The position numbers were made by a program, and so were the translations under genes. A model generated the notes under the pieces. The model saw nothing but the letters and a program-made list of their open reading frames with translations. It was not told where the DNA came from and did not search any database. From Betaproteobacteria bacterium (lineage in GTDB: Bacteria; Pseudomonadota; Gammaproteobacteria; Burkholderiales; Usitatibacteraceae), in contig JADJEZ010000002.1 in assembly GCA_016708825.1 (NCBI GenBank), positions 1-64,000 on the forward strand: DNA of 64,000 nt. Reading direction: 5' to 3'. Shown piece by piece: positions 1 through 7,697 of the stretch. The first letter of the stretch is position 1. Each line of letters opens with the position of its first letter.

Positions 1-108
1 GGGAGAAGCCCTCGCGTGCTGGGGGCGATCGCAACCGGGGAACGCACCGTGAACGCCACCGGCTCCCTCGGCCCGGGCTGCGGTCCGGCCGCCGCCGCGC
101 TGCCGGAA

Positions 109-696
109 ATGGTCGATGTCGTCTTCGCGATCTCCGGGCAGCACTTGCCCCCGAACCACGAATGGCCCCTGTTCCGCGAGGTCGCGCGGATCGTGCCGTG
201 GATCCAGAAGACCCCGCGTGCCGGCATCCTGCCGATGCGGGGTTCGCGCACGCCCGAGGGCGGCGTCATGATCACGCGTCGCTCGCGCCTCGTGATCCGG
301 CTTCCGCGCGACCGCGTCTGCTCCGCGAGCGCCCTCGAGCGCGAGTCGATCCAGGTCGGCGAGGTCTCGCTCACCATCGGCGAGGGGACCTTTCGCAAGC
401 ACCTGGCGGCGGCGACGCTCTATTCGCCGCGCGTCACCACGGGCGAGGCCGACGAGACGCGCTTTCTCGCCGATCTCGAGCAGGAACTCGCCGCACTCGG
501 CGTGCGCGGCCGGTTGATCTGCGGGCGGCGTGTGGAGATCGAAAGCGGGGAAGGCCGCCTCACGGCCTACCCGGTGGCCGTTCACGACCTGCGCGACGCC
601 GACTCCCTCCTGCTCCAGCGCGCCGGGCTCGGTCGCGGCCAGCCCGTCGGCTGCGGCATTCTCGTACCCCACAAGACCATCATCGCGGCCGAATAG
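109..696 (+). CDS. Cas6/Cmx6-like RNA endoribonuclease-fold protein
   Basis: The 195-residue protein resembles the compact Cas6 variant called Cmx6 (I-MYXAN type). It starts with the family-like MVDVVF segment, carries GRLICGRR in the middle, and ends with a glycine-rich loop (GLGRG..VGCGILVPHK). Cas6 proteins cut CRISPR precursor RNA, but no repeat array or other cas gene is visible nearby; the next genes are TusA-like sulfur carriers. I infer a solo Cas6 relative, possibly acting on another RNA or serving an unknown role in sulfur metabolism. The ATG at 109 is chosen because family similarity begins there, although the frame is open from base 1. The identification rests on recalled motifs, not a search. 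Confidence 0.72.
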   Translation: MVDVVFAISGQHLPPNHEWPLFREVARIVPWIQKTPRAGILPMRGSRTPEGGVMITRRSRLVIRLPRDRVCSASALERESIQVGEVSLTIGEGTFRKHLAAATLYSPRVTTGEADETRFLADLEQELAALGVRGRLICGRRVEIESGEGRLTAYPVAVHDLRDADSLLLQRAGLGRGQPVGCGILVPHKTIIAAE

Positions 697-719
697 GCGG
701 CCGCCAGGAGCCTTTCCCC

Positions 720-1207
720 ATGACCGCAATGACTCCCGGCGAACCGGCCGCCATGGTCGATCTCACCGGACTCACCTGCCCCGGCCCGATCCTGGGCGCA
801 CGCGAAATTCTCGACGGCCTGCGAGACGGCCAGGTCCTGCTGCTCCTGTCCGACTGCCCGGGCACCCGCGACGACCTGTTCGCCTGGGCACGGCAGACGG
901 GCAACGAGGTGATCCACACCGAGCCCCGCGAGCGCGGCGCCACAGGGTACTACCTTCGCAAGGGGCGATCCGGACCGGTCGCCGCCCACGTGCGCCTGGA
1001 CCTGCGCGGCGTCTCCTGCCCCGGCCCCATCGTGGAGGCGCGCCAACTCCTGAAGGGCATGCGACCCGGAGAGGTCCTGAAGCTCGTGAGCGACGCCCCG
1101 GCGTGCGCGACGACATCGCCGGGTGGGCCGAGGCGACGCATGTGGAAATCGTGAGCATTGCGGGGGCCGGTGCGGGCGCCTTCGAGTTCTACCTGCGCAA
1201 GCTTTGA
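720..1207 (+). CDS. Tandem two-domain TusA-like sulfur carrier (frameshifted)
   Basis: Two TusA (SirA/YeeD) domains are fused in one gene of about 162 residues. Each has the carrier motif, LTCPGPI near residue 20 and VSCPGPI near residue 100, whose cysteine would hold a persulfide in cytoplasmic sulfur transfer. The second domain runs into another frame near 1100: one G is missing in a CCGGGCG-like run, after which the frame reads RDDIAGWAE and ends FYLRKL. Other genes here have the same kind of lesion, so I treat it as a probable sequence error. It lies 23 bases after the Cas6-like gene and its stop overlaps the next start, which suggests an operon. Confidence 0.78.
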
Positions 1208-1824
1208 GCACCTCCAGCCGAACCCCGATCCGGGTCAAGAGCACCTGGTTTCGCCCCGGTCGCCCGAAGTCGCCCGAGGAGATGGCCGCCGCCCTGGCAT
1301 TCATCGCCTGGCGCGTGGCCCAGAACATGCTGAAGAGCATGCGCAGGGCCGAGTTCGACATCGACCCGGGCCCGCAGTATTTCGACTTCCTCGCCGAGGC
1401 GGTGGTCTACGCGATCCAGGTCGCCTGGCGCCTCGTCCATCCGCGCTACGACGACGCGGGCCGTGCCGCCTTCATGACCGTCCTCGCCAACCGCACGGGC
1501 GACGAACTCGCCGAGAACCGTGCTCGGCTGCTGGAGGCGGAGGAAGCGGCGGCCATCAAGGCGCGCTTCATCGACCTCCTCAACCGGCGCACGGCGGAGT
1601 ACGCCGATTTCGGCTTCGGCCCGGAAGGCCCCGACTTCGCCTTCCTGCGCTATTTCGCCACACTCGTCTCGGAACTCATGCCGGAAAAGGACAAGCGCTG
1701 GACCTGGGACCAGGTGATCGCCATCGAGGGCCCCGAAGCGGCTGCGACGGTCGCGAAGAGCGTGGCCGGCCTGTTCGACAACACGCCGCGCCGCCCACGG
1801 CGCGCGGCGTCGCCGGGCGAATGA
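1204..1824 (+). CDS. Conserved hypothetical protein, sulfur cluster
   Basis: This 206-residue soluble protein is not recognised. The TTG at 1204 overlaps the TGA of the tandem TusA gene, so translation is probably coupled. The sequence is mostly helical, with charged stretches (LAENRARLLEAEEAAAIKAR) and aromatic patches (YADFGFGPEGPDFAFLRYF). It has no membrane segment or metal-binding motif. Its place between TusA and a TauD-like oxygenase suggests a role connected with sulfur trafficking, but nothing in the sequence identifies an activity. An upstream start in the same frame is possible but would overlap the TusA gene further. Confidence 0.6.
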   Translation: MSTSSRTPIRVKSTWFRPGRPKSPEEMAAALAFIAWRVAQNMLKSMRRAEFDIDPGPQYFDFLAEAVVYAIQVAWRLVHPRYDDAGRAAFMTVLANRTGDELAENRARLLEAEEAAAIKARFIDLLNRRTAEYADFGFGPEGPDFAFLRYFATLVSELMPEKDKRWTWDQVIAIEGPEAAATVAKSVAGLFDNTPRRPRRAASPGE

Positions 1825-1849
1825 AACCGCGGCATCGCGCGATGTGGTC

Positions 1850-2812
1850 ATGAACGACGCCGCGCGGCCGTCTCCCTTCGACATGGGCGACGAGGCCGCC
1901 TATGCCCGCTGGCGCGACCGCAAGCTCGCCTCGCGCGCGCTCTCTCCCACGGACCTCGTGGTCGAAGTCCGCGATCCGCGCGCCCTGACCGGGCCCGAGA
2001 TGGCCGAGATCGTCCGCCGGTGCCGGCGCGACAACATGGCGCTCTACGCGAGCCGCGCAGCCGACGAGGACAAGGAGGTTCCCCGGCGGCTCGGCGCGCA
2101 GTTGGGCCTCGCCACGCTCGACACCAACCTGCTCGCCGACGAGGACGGCATCACCCGCATCGCCGTGACCGGCACCAAGGCGAAGGCGGGCTTCATCCCC
2201 TACACGACCCACCGCATCCGCTGGCACACGGACGGTTACTACAATCCGCCTTCGCTTCGCATCCGCGCCATGCTCCTGCACTGCGTCCGCGACGCGGCGA
2301 GCGGGGGAGACACGGCACTCCTGGACCATGAACTCGCTTTCATCCTGCTGCGCGAGGACAACCCGGACCATGTGCGCGCACTCCTGCAGCCCGATGCCCT
2401 GACGATTCCGGCGCGCACGGACGACGAGGGCGTGGCGAGGCCCGCGGCGGTGGGCCCCGTGTTCTCGACGGACCCGGAATCGGGCGACCTGCACATGCGC
2501 TACACGGCGCGCACGCGCAGCGTGGCCTGGAAGGACGACGCGGCCACCCTCGCCGCTTCCGCCCGTCTGCTGCAGATCCTGGAGAGCGACGCCGGGCACG
2601 TGCTGCGCACGCGCCTCTCCCCGGGCATGGGCCTCGTGTGCAACAACGTCCTGCACGAGCGCAGCGCCTTCGAGGACGTTCCCGGGCGAGAACGCCTGCT
2701 CTACCGCGCCCGCTACGTCGAGCGCATCGCCGGCACCGCCGGGGCCTGGACACAGCTGCCGCAGGCGTCAGGGCGTTCGCCGAGGCGCTCCCCGTTTTCG
2801 TCGGCGCAATAA
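1850..2812 (+). CDS. TauD/TfdA-family Fe(II)/2-oxoglutarate dioxygenase
   Basis: The 320-residue protein looks like a non-haem iron, 2-oxoglutarate-dependent dioxygenase. The first two iron ligands are seen in RWHTDGYY (His126, Asp128), and a distal His is likely in NNVLHERS near residue 270. TauD-type enzymes release sulfite from sulfonates, so a role in feeding organic sulfur into the pathway fits, though the substrate is unknown. GTG at 1844 is an alternative start two codons upstream of the ATG used. It ends just before a large hairpin and is the last gene of the rightward Cas6-TusA operon. Confidence 0.75.
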   Translation: MNDAARPSPFDMGDEAAYARWRDRKLASRALSPTDLVVEVRDPRALTGPEMAEIVRRCRRDNMALYASRAADEDKEVPRRLGAQLGLATLDTNLLADEDGITRIAVTGTKAKAGFIPYTTHRIRWHTDGYYNPPSLRIRAMLLHCVRDAASGGDTALLDHELAFILLREDNPDHVRALLQPDALTIPARTDDEGVARPAAVGPVFSTDPESGDLHMRYTARTRSVAWKDDAATLAASARLLQILESDAGHVLRTRLSPGMGLVCNNVLHERSAFEDVPGRERLLYRARYVERIAGTAGAWTQLPQASGRSPRRSPFSSAQ

Positions 2813-2813
2813 A

Positions 2814-2862
2814 GGACGCGCCCCCTTTGCCGAGCACGAGGCTCGATAAAGGGGGCGCGTCC
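2814..2862. terminator. Long hairpin, likely bidirectional terminator or REP-like element
   Basis: A near-perfect inverted repeat starts ggacgcgccccctttgcc and returns as aaagggggcgcgtcc, with about 20 paired bases around a short loop. It lies between the convergent TauD-like gene and the FadL gene. This fits a terminator for both, but the stem is longer than usual and has only a weak T tract, so a dispersed palindromic repeat is also possible. Confidence 0.6.
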
Positions 2863-2890
2863 CCTTGATTGCTGCTGCGGGGTTGTCAGG

Positions 2891-4180
2891 CTACCAGCGC
2901 TTGCCCCAGGCGACGCCGAAGGAGTTCTGGTACATCTCGATCGTCTCCACGCCGCCCATTCCCGGCGCGAAAGCGTTGAAGAACGAGAAGCCGGTGACGG
3001 AGTTGCGCTTGGCGTGCATGTACGCCCCCGTGATTTCCGAGGACTGGTCGATCGCGTAGGTGAATCCCAGCGTGTAGTGGTCCTTCACCACGCCCGGGGC
3101 GAGGATGTTGAACGACACGTCGCGCCCCTGGATCGGGTTGTCCGTGCGCCCGAACCCCGCGCGCACCGCGAGCGCCGGGGTCGCCTGGACCTCCAGGCCC
3201 AGCTTGAACACGTCCACGTCTTCCCAGCCGAAACCGGGCCCGCCCGCCGCGCCCAGGGGAGCCTGGTTCGTGCTGGGGTTGCTCACCGCGGCGACTCCGC
3301 TGTACTTGATCTTCTTGTAGTCGAGGGAGACGAGCCAGCCCTGCATGGGCCGCACCGCGACGCCGAGCGTGTAGTGCTCCGGCAGGTCGAAATCGCCGCC
3401 GCCCGCGAAGAGCCCCTTGTACTTGTCGAACTCGCCCATGCGCATCTTCGAGGCATACGAGGCGCCGACGGTCACCGAGGGGCTCAAGCGCCCCAGGTAG
3501 CCGATCCGCACGCCGAAACCGGTCGAGTTGTCGTGGTCCAGGTTGGTCACGTTCCCGGGCGCCTGGGAGAGCGTCGTGAAGAGGTGCGCGCCCTGCATGC
3601 GGAACTTCTGGTAGCCGAAGAGCGGCGAAATGCCCACGGAATGGTCACCCGCGAACTTCCACGCGATGGTGGGTGCGACGATCAGCTGCTCCAGGTTCAC
3701 GCCCAGCCGGCCCACGCCGCACAGGCCGTTGGCCGACGGCGGGCCGCCGAAGTTCGTGCAGTTGAGCTGCCCACCCTCGAAGTCGGTGTTCATCCCGCCG
3801 TTGCCGTAGACCGAGACGCCCAGCGAGACGTTCGGCGAGTACATCATGTTGTAGGCGAGTTCGGGGATCGCGAAGAGCGTGCTGTCGCTGTCGACCGAGA
3901 AATCGAGCATGCCGCCCCCGCTTCCCGTGCGCTTCACGTTGCGGCGCGGGCTGAAGAGGTCGACGCCCACGTCGAAGCGATTGCCGGCCCAGACCATGCT
4001 GGCCGGGTTGTTGGCGCCGCCGAAGGCGTCGGCCGAGAGGGCCGTGGTAGCCCCCGCCATGCCCTTGCCCTTCATGCCGTAGCCGTGCGAGAAGTAGCCG
4101 TCGGTAGCCAGCGCCGCGAAAGGCACCGCACAGGCCAGGGTGCCCAGGGCGCAGCGGACCGCGGTCGAGATCGTCTTCAT
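2891..4180 (-). CDS. FadL/OmpP1-family outer-membrane transporter
   Basis: The 429-residue protein has a cleavable signal peptide of about 25 residues. The mature N-terminus fits the FadL hatch domain (GYGMKGKGMAGA, then NNPASMVW), and the rest has the aromatic, alternating strands of a beta-barrel. FadL proteins carry hydrophobic compounds across the outer membrane. In sulfur oxidisers such genes sit beside sulfur-carrier genes, so uptake of hydrophobic sulfur species is a reasonable inference. The ATG at 4180 has a GGAGGA ribosome site, which decides the start. It lies 50 bases after the dsrE-like gene and is probably co-transcribed with it and tusA. Confidence 0.85.
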   Translation of the reverse strand: MKTISTAVRCALGTLACAVPFAALATDGYFSHGYGMKGKGMAGATTALSADAFGGANNPASMVWAGNRFDVGVDLFSPRRNVKRTGSGGGMLDFSVDSDSTLFAIPELAYNMMYSPNVSLGVSVYGNGGMNTDFEGGQLNCTNFGGPPSANGLCGVGRLGVNLEQLIVAPTIAWKFAGDHSVGISPLFGYQKFRMQGAHLFTTLSQAPGNVTNLDHDNSTGFGVRIGYLGRLSPSVTVGASYASKMRMGEFDKYKGLFAGGGDFDLPEHYTLGVAVRPMQGWLVSLDYKKIKYSGVAAVSNPSTNQAPLGAAGGPGFGWEDVDVFKLGLEVQATPALAVRAGFGRTDNPIQGRDVSFNILAPGVVKDHYTLGFTYAIDQSSEITGAYMHAKRNSVTGFSFFNAFAPGMGGVETIEMYQNSFGVAWGKRW

Positions 4181-4230
4181 GGTCTTTTTTTCCTCCGATG
4201 GTGGAAGGTGTGGCGTGGAGTGCCGGAACG

Positions 4231-4700
4231 TCAAACGAAAAGGCAGATGTCGGTGTTGCCCGCGAACTCGAAGAAAGTGGAGGCGCCGCCGTACTCGATG
4301 CCCTCGATGAAGTCCTCGCGCTTGAAATCGAACAGGTCGACGGTCATCTCGCAGCCGATGAACTTGACGCCCGACTCCAGGCAGGCCGTGCGCAGTTCCT
4401 CGATGGAGGCCACGCCCTTCTTCTTGATCTTCTGCTTCAGCATCATCGTGGCCATCGATTCCATTCCCGGCAGCGCGGCGACCAACACCGGCGTCGGCAT
4501 GGGCATCGGCATGGCAGGGTTGGCGAGCGGGCTGATCTTCACGCCGACAGGTCCTTCCGCAGGAGCGTGAGGCCGTAGAAGGTGAAGAAGATCTGCACCT
4601 CGTAGTCCAGCGCCGCCGCCGTCGAGGCGAGGATGAAGGGCGGGTACGCCATGTCCAGCGTCCCTTTCGTGGCGATCAACGCCATTTTCTTTCCGCTCAT
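4231..4700 (-). CDS. DsrE/DsrF/DsrH-like sulfurtransferase (DsrE3-type, frameshifted)
   Basis: Restored, the protein is about 156 residues and matches the DsrE3 type: an N-terminal MALIATKGTLDMAYPPF segment, the NPAMPMPMP stretch, and a C-terminal half with GCEMTVDLFDF, whose cysteine is the likely sulfur-binding residue. The N-terminal part (4543-4700) and C-terminal part (4231-4542) are in different frames. Inserting one base near 4543 rejoins them, as in other damaged genes here. DsrE3 proteins pass persulfide sulfur with TusA, whose gene ends only 9 bases upstream. The pair is typical of cytoplasmic sulfur-oxidation modules. Confidence 0.82.
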
Positions 4701-4709
4701 GGCGCGCCC

Positions 4710-4937
4710 CTACTTCTTCTTCAGGAAAAAGACGTACTCCTTGCCCTCGGCCTCGGAGCCGAGGAGCTCGTTGCCGGTCTGCTTGGCGAACGCCTCCATG
4801 TCCTTCACGCTTCCGGCGTCCGTCGAGACGACCTTCAGCACCTGGCCGGCGGTGAGTTCGCCCAGGGCCTTCTTCGTCTTGAGAATCGGCAGCGGGCAGT
4901 TCAGCCCGCGCGCGTCCAGTTCCTTGTTGAAGTCCAT
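4710..4937 (-). CDS. tusA: TusA-family sulfur carrier protein
   Basis: A 75-residue single-domain TusA protein. The signature DARGLNCPLPILKTKKAL contains the CPxP motif whose cysteine carries the persulfide. Unlike the tandem copy near 1 kb it is intact. The ATG at 4937 is preceded by GGAGAG at the right distance, so I prefer it to longer starts. It is first in a leftward unit tusA-dsrE-fadL and shares a divergent promoter region containing inverted repeats with the flavoprotein gene at 5178. It likely hands sulfur to the DsrE-like partner and on to an oxidising enzyme. Confidence 0.92.
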   Translation of the reverse strand: MDFNKELDARGLNCPLPILKTKKALGELTAGQVLKVVSTDAGSVKDMEAFAKQTGNELLGSEAEGKEYVFFLKKK

Positions 4938-5036
4938 TTCACTCTCCATGGCTTGAGCCCTGGTGGCGGGCCGCGACGCGCCCTTCCCACCCGTTGGCAA
5001 CCCCGCAATTTCGCGGCCCGGCGCGGGATGGGTCTA

Positions 5037-5076
5037 TACCCGTTTCGGGTAATCCCTCACCCCCACATGGGTAATG
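5037..5076. promoter_or_regulatory. Paired inverted repeats in the divergent tusA/flavoprotein promoter region
   Basis: The 240-base divergent region holds TACCC-GTTTC-GGGTA (5037-5051) and, about 22 bases on, CCC-ACAT-GGGTAATG (5062-5076). The repeats are about 100 bases from both starts. Similar pairs lie upstream of aprM, yedE and the fcc cytochrome gene, so I infer an operator for a shared sulfur regulator. This comes from reading the sequence only. Confidence 0.5.
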
Positions 5077-5177
5077 TATCCCAACACCCGCGGGGATGCC
5101 GGTGGCCCGAGGTCCTACGCTACACTGGACCCCGGCGCTCCGGAGTCGGGGCGCGTGGATCCTCGCGAGGAGGAATC

Positions 5178-6641
5178 GTGTCCCACCGGCTGTCGCTATC
5201 GAGGGCGGCCCATCTCGTCGGCGTGCACCGCAGCACGCTGCAGAAGATGATCGGCGAGGGAAAGCTCGCGGCTGCCGAAGGCATGATCACGGCCCAGGAA
5301 CTCCTGCGCGCGTTTCCGCAGGTGAACCTCGAGGCTTCCGGCGGCATCGAATGGGTCAACCGGATCAAGGAGGAGTCCTTTGGCAGGCGGGTTCGCGAAC
5401 GCATGCTTCCCTCGCAGGAGATCCTCGCCCAGCGCCTGTTCTCCCAGGGGCTGGAACTCGCCGACCTGCGGCGCACCGTGCAGCGCTACCACGCGCTGGT
5501 CGAGGAACTCGGCGGGCTGCTCCGGGAGGGCTTCCAGGGGCATCCCGCGCAGCCCGGCGCGCTTGCCGCGCTCTCCGAAGGGCTCGGGCGCGCGCTCGCG
5601 GGCGATGCCTCCGACGCCTTCGCCGCGATCGACGAGGCGCTTCGCGTCATGACGCCACGCGTCGAAGTCCGTCCCAGCGGTCGCGAGTTCTTCGTCGAGG
5701 GCCACGATTCGATCCTGCAATCGGGCCTCAAGGCGGGCTTGCAGCTCTCCTACGGCTGTGGAAACGGCACCTGCGGCCTGTGCCGGGCGCGCGTCGTCGA
5801 CGGCGAAGTGCAGCGCATCCGCCCGCATGATTTCACGCTCTCCGAGGCGGAGCGCGCGCAGGGCCACGTTCTCATGTGCGCCTACTCGGCCGTCACCGAC
5901 GTGAAGATCGAGACCCTGGAGGCCGCGGGGCCCGAGGACATCCCGCGCCAGGAAATCGTGGCGACCGTGCGCGCGGTCTCGCCCCTGGGCGAGGACACGC
6001 GCCTGCTGCACCTGCAGGCTCCCCGCTCGAACCGGCTGCGCTTCCTGGCCGGGCAATCGGCCAGCCTGGGCGCCGTATCGCCGGCGGGAGACATGCAGGG
6101 CTCCTTCGCGATCGCGAGCTGCCCCTGCGACGACCGGAACCTGCATTTCCACGTGGGGCGGGACGATGGCGACACGTTCGCTACGGGAGTCTTCTCGGGC
6201 GCAATCCGCCCGGGCGAGCGCGTCACGCTCGTCGGTCCCGAGGGGCGATTCGTGCTCGGGCGGGAGCCCGGGAGGCACCTCGTGTTCGCCGCCTGCGACC
6301 TGGGCTTCGCCCCGGTGAAGAGCCTGGTCGAGTACGCGCTGTCGGCCGATTCCGCCGCCTCCTACACCATCGCGTGGCTCGCCACCCGGCCCGACGGGCA
6401 TTACCTCGCCAACCAGTGCCGGGCATGGGCCGAGGCGCTGGACGGATTCTCCTGGATGCCGTTCCGCCACGCCGATGCCGCGGAGGGAGCGGCCGAGCTG
6501 GTCGCCGGCTTGCGCGCGGCAACCGACTTCGCCGGCACCGACGTGTACGTCGCCGGGCCCGAGGCCTTCGTCCACTGCGCGGAATTCGAGCTCCGCTCGG
6601 CGGGCGCCCCGGCCGAGTCCATTACCGCGCTCGTGATGTGA
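5178..6641 (+). CDS. HTH / [2Fe-2S] ferredoxin / FNR-like flavin reductase fusion
   Basis: The 487-residue protein has three parts. Residues 5-47 look like a helix-turn-helix or excisionase-like DNA-binding segment (LSRAAHLVGVHRSTLQKMI). Residues about 160-245 form a plant-type ferredoxin with Cys194, Cys199, Cys202 and Cys234. Residues 258-487 resemble FAD/NAD(P)H-binding reductase domains. Such reductases move electrons between NAD(P)H and an acceptor; the HTH part suggests redox-dependent DNA binding or a structural remnant. GTG at 5178 follows a GAGGAGGAA ribosome site. It heads a rightward operon and diverges from tusA, with the inverted repeats between them. Its role in sulfur oxidation is inferred from position. 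Confidence 0.72.
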   Translation: MSHRLSLSRAAHLVGVHRSTLQKMIGEGKLAAAEGMITAQELLRAFPQVNLEASGGIEWVNRIKEESFGRRVRERMLPSQEILAQRLFSQGLELADLRRTVQRYHALVEELGGLLREGFQGHPAQPGALAALSEGLGRALAGDASDAFAAIDEALRVMTPRVEVRPSGREFFVEGHDSILQSGLKAGLQLSYGCGNGTCGLCRARVVDGEVQRIRPHDFTLSEAERAQGHVLMCAYSAVTDVKIETLEAAGPEDIPRQEIVATVRAVSPLGEDTRLLHLQAPRSNRLRFLAGQSASLGAVSPAGDMQGSFAIASCPCDDRNLHFHVGRDDGDTFATGVFSGAIRPGERVTLVGPEGRFVLGREPGRHLVFAACDLGFAPVKSLVEYALSADSAASYTIAWLATRPDGHYLANQCRAWAEALDGFSWMPFRHADAAEGAAELVAGLRAATDFAGTDVYVAGPEAFVHCAEFELRSAGAPAESITALVM

Positions 6642-6648
6642 GGAGCCC

Positions 6649-7025
6649 ATGAAGACGTCCGCGAAATCCACTCTCCGCAGCATTCCCATCGCGCCTGCGG
6701 GCGGCGGCGACCACGGCGCCTGCAGCGGCGCCGAGTCCTTCGCCCTCATGGTGCTGGGCGATTCCATGACCCCGAGTTCGCGGAAGGAGACGTGATCGTG
6801 ATCGAGCCCGAGGGCCTCGCGACCGACGGCGCCTTCGTGCTCGCCTTGCACGCGAACGAATGGGTCTTTCGCCAGCTGGTTGCCGCCGGTGGCGGCTGGC
6901 GGCTGCGCCCCCTGAACGACCGCTATCCGTCGGTCGACCTGGAGAGCCTCGCCGCCGTGCGCGGCGTGGTGATCCAGAAGTCGACGCCCGGCAAGCGTGG
7001 ATCCACCACCCGTTACTGCGAATAG
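6649..7025 (+). CDS. S24/LexA-like peptidase-fold protein without HTH (frameshifted)
   Basis: Restored, this is about 125 residues. It carries the S24 serine motif (LGDSMTP) followed by EGDVIVIEP and a C-terminal segment like the LexA/UmuD self-cleavage fold. There is no N-terminal DNA-binding domain. The lysine expected in the catalytic dyad region appears as arginine (WVFRQL), so self-cleavage may be lost. One base is missing near 6772, in ACCCCGAG, splitting the frame right after the GDSM motif. The AGGAG ribosome site overlaps the preceding stop codon, so the gene belongs to the same operon as the flavoprotein. Confidence 0.6.
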
Positions 7026-7041
7026 GAAGCGACGCGACGCC

Positions 7042-7267
7042 ATGCCCTACTACCTCTTACAAGGTGTTTCCCTTCCACCGCCTCGAAAAACTGGCCGTGC
7101 TGGATGCGTTCCCCGAGGCTTCCGCACGGGCCAAGGCCCTGCGCAAGGACCCGGAGCTTCCCGCCGACTGCAAGGTGAAGGTGATCTTCGCCGAGGACGA
7201 ACTCGGCGCCGAGACGCTCCTCACGGAAGTGCGCGAGCCCCGGCCGCGCTTCGATGACGACGACTGA
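7042..7267 (+). CDS. Small conserved hypothetical protein (frameshifted)
   Basis: After removing one extra T near 7058, the product is about 74 residues: it begins MPYYLYKVFPFHRLEKL and ends in an acidic tail (PRPRFDDDD). It is rich in charged residues (ARAKALRKDPELP) with no cysteine-pair motif or membrane segment, and I do not recognise it. It overlaps the start of the next gene by 14 bases, so it is part of the same operon. The compact, intact shape after the single correction suggests a real gene. Confidence 0.55.
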
Positions 7268-7697
7268 ATCGACTGCCGCGCCGCTTGCCTGCGCTTTCGG
7301 CGGCGCGATCCTCGCGCGCCAGGGCGCCTGCCCCCTCGCGACGATGGCGCTCCTGGGCGAGGCCGAGCGTCCCCGGTGCTCCTCGCCGGTGGCGAACACC
7401 AATTGCCGGACCTTTCGCGCGCTGGTGCGCGAACGTGCCACGTTCGCCCTTCGCCTGCCGCCGCCGGCCACCCTGCTCACGCACGCCGCCGAGATCCGCA
7501 TCGAGTGCGGCGGGCTGCGCGGGCTCGCGGAGGCCCTGGGGGATCCACCCGGTCCGCCCGCGGACATCCATGCCCTGGTCAACCGGGCGCGGGATGCCTA
7601 CGACGGTCTCCTCGGCATTCCGTTCGCCACCGTGGTCGCCGCCGTGACGGGCTGGGAAGGCCGCCCGCGGTCGGCCGGCGGGAGCGGCGCGCCATGA
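7254..7697 (+). CDS. Hypothetical protein with four N-terminal cysteines
   Basis: This 147-residue protein is not recognised. Cysteines at 13, 26, 42 and 51 lie in the first third, a spacing that could bind a metal or an iron-sulfur cluster, although no known motif fits. The middle is predicted soluble and the end is alanine/glycine rich. It overlaps the preceding gene by 14 bases and its TGA overlaps the ATG of the next gene, so translational coupling is likely. A function in sulfur redox chemistry is only suggested by neighbours and cysteines. Confidence 0.6.
   Translation: MTTTESTAAPLACAFGGAILARQGACPLATMALLGEAERPRCSSPVANTNCRTFRALVRERATFALRLPPPATLLTHAAEIRIECGGLRGLAEALGDPPGPPADIHALVNRARDAYDGLLGIPFATVVAAVTGWEGRPRSAGGSGAP

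Noticed and set aside
720..1207. Tandem TusA as a pseudogene
   Set aside because: Only one base is missing, both carrier motifs are intact, and the same kind of lesion affects essential genes in this record.
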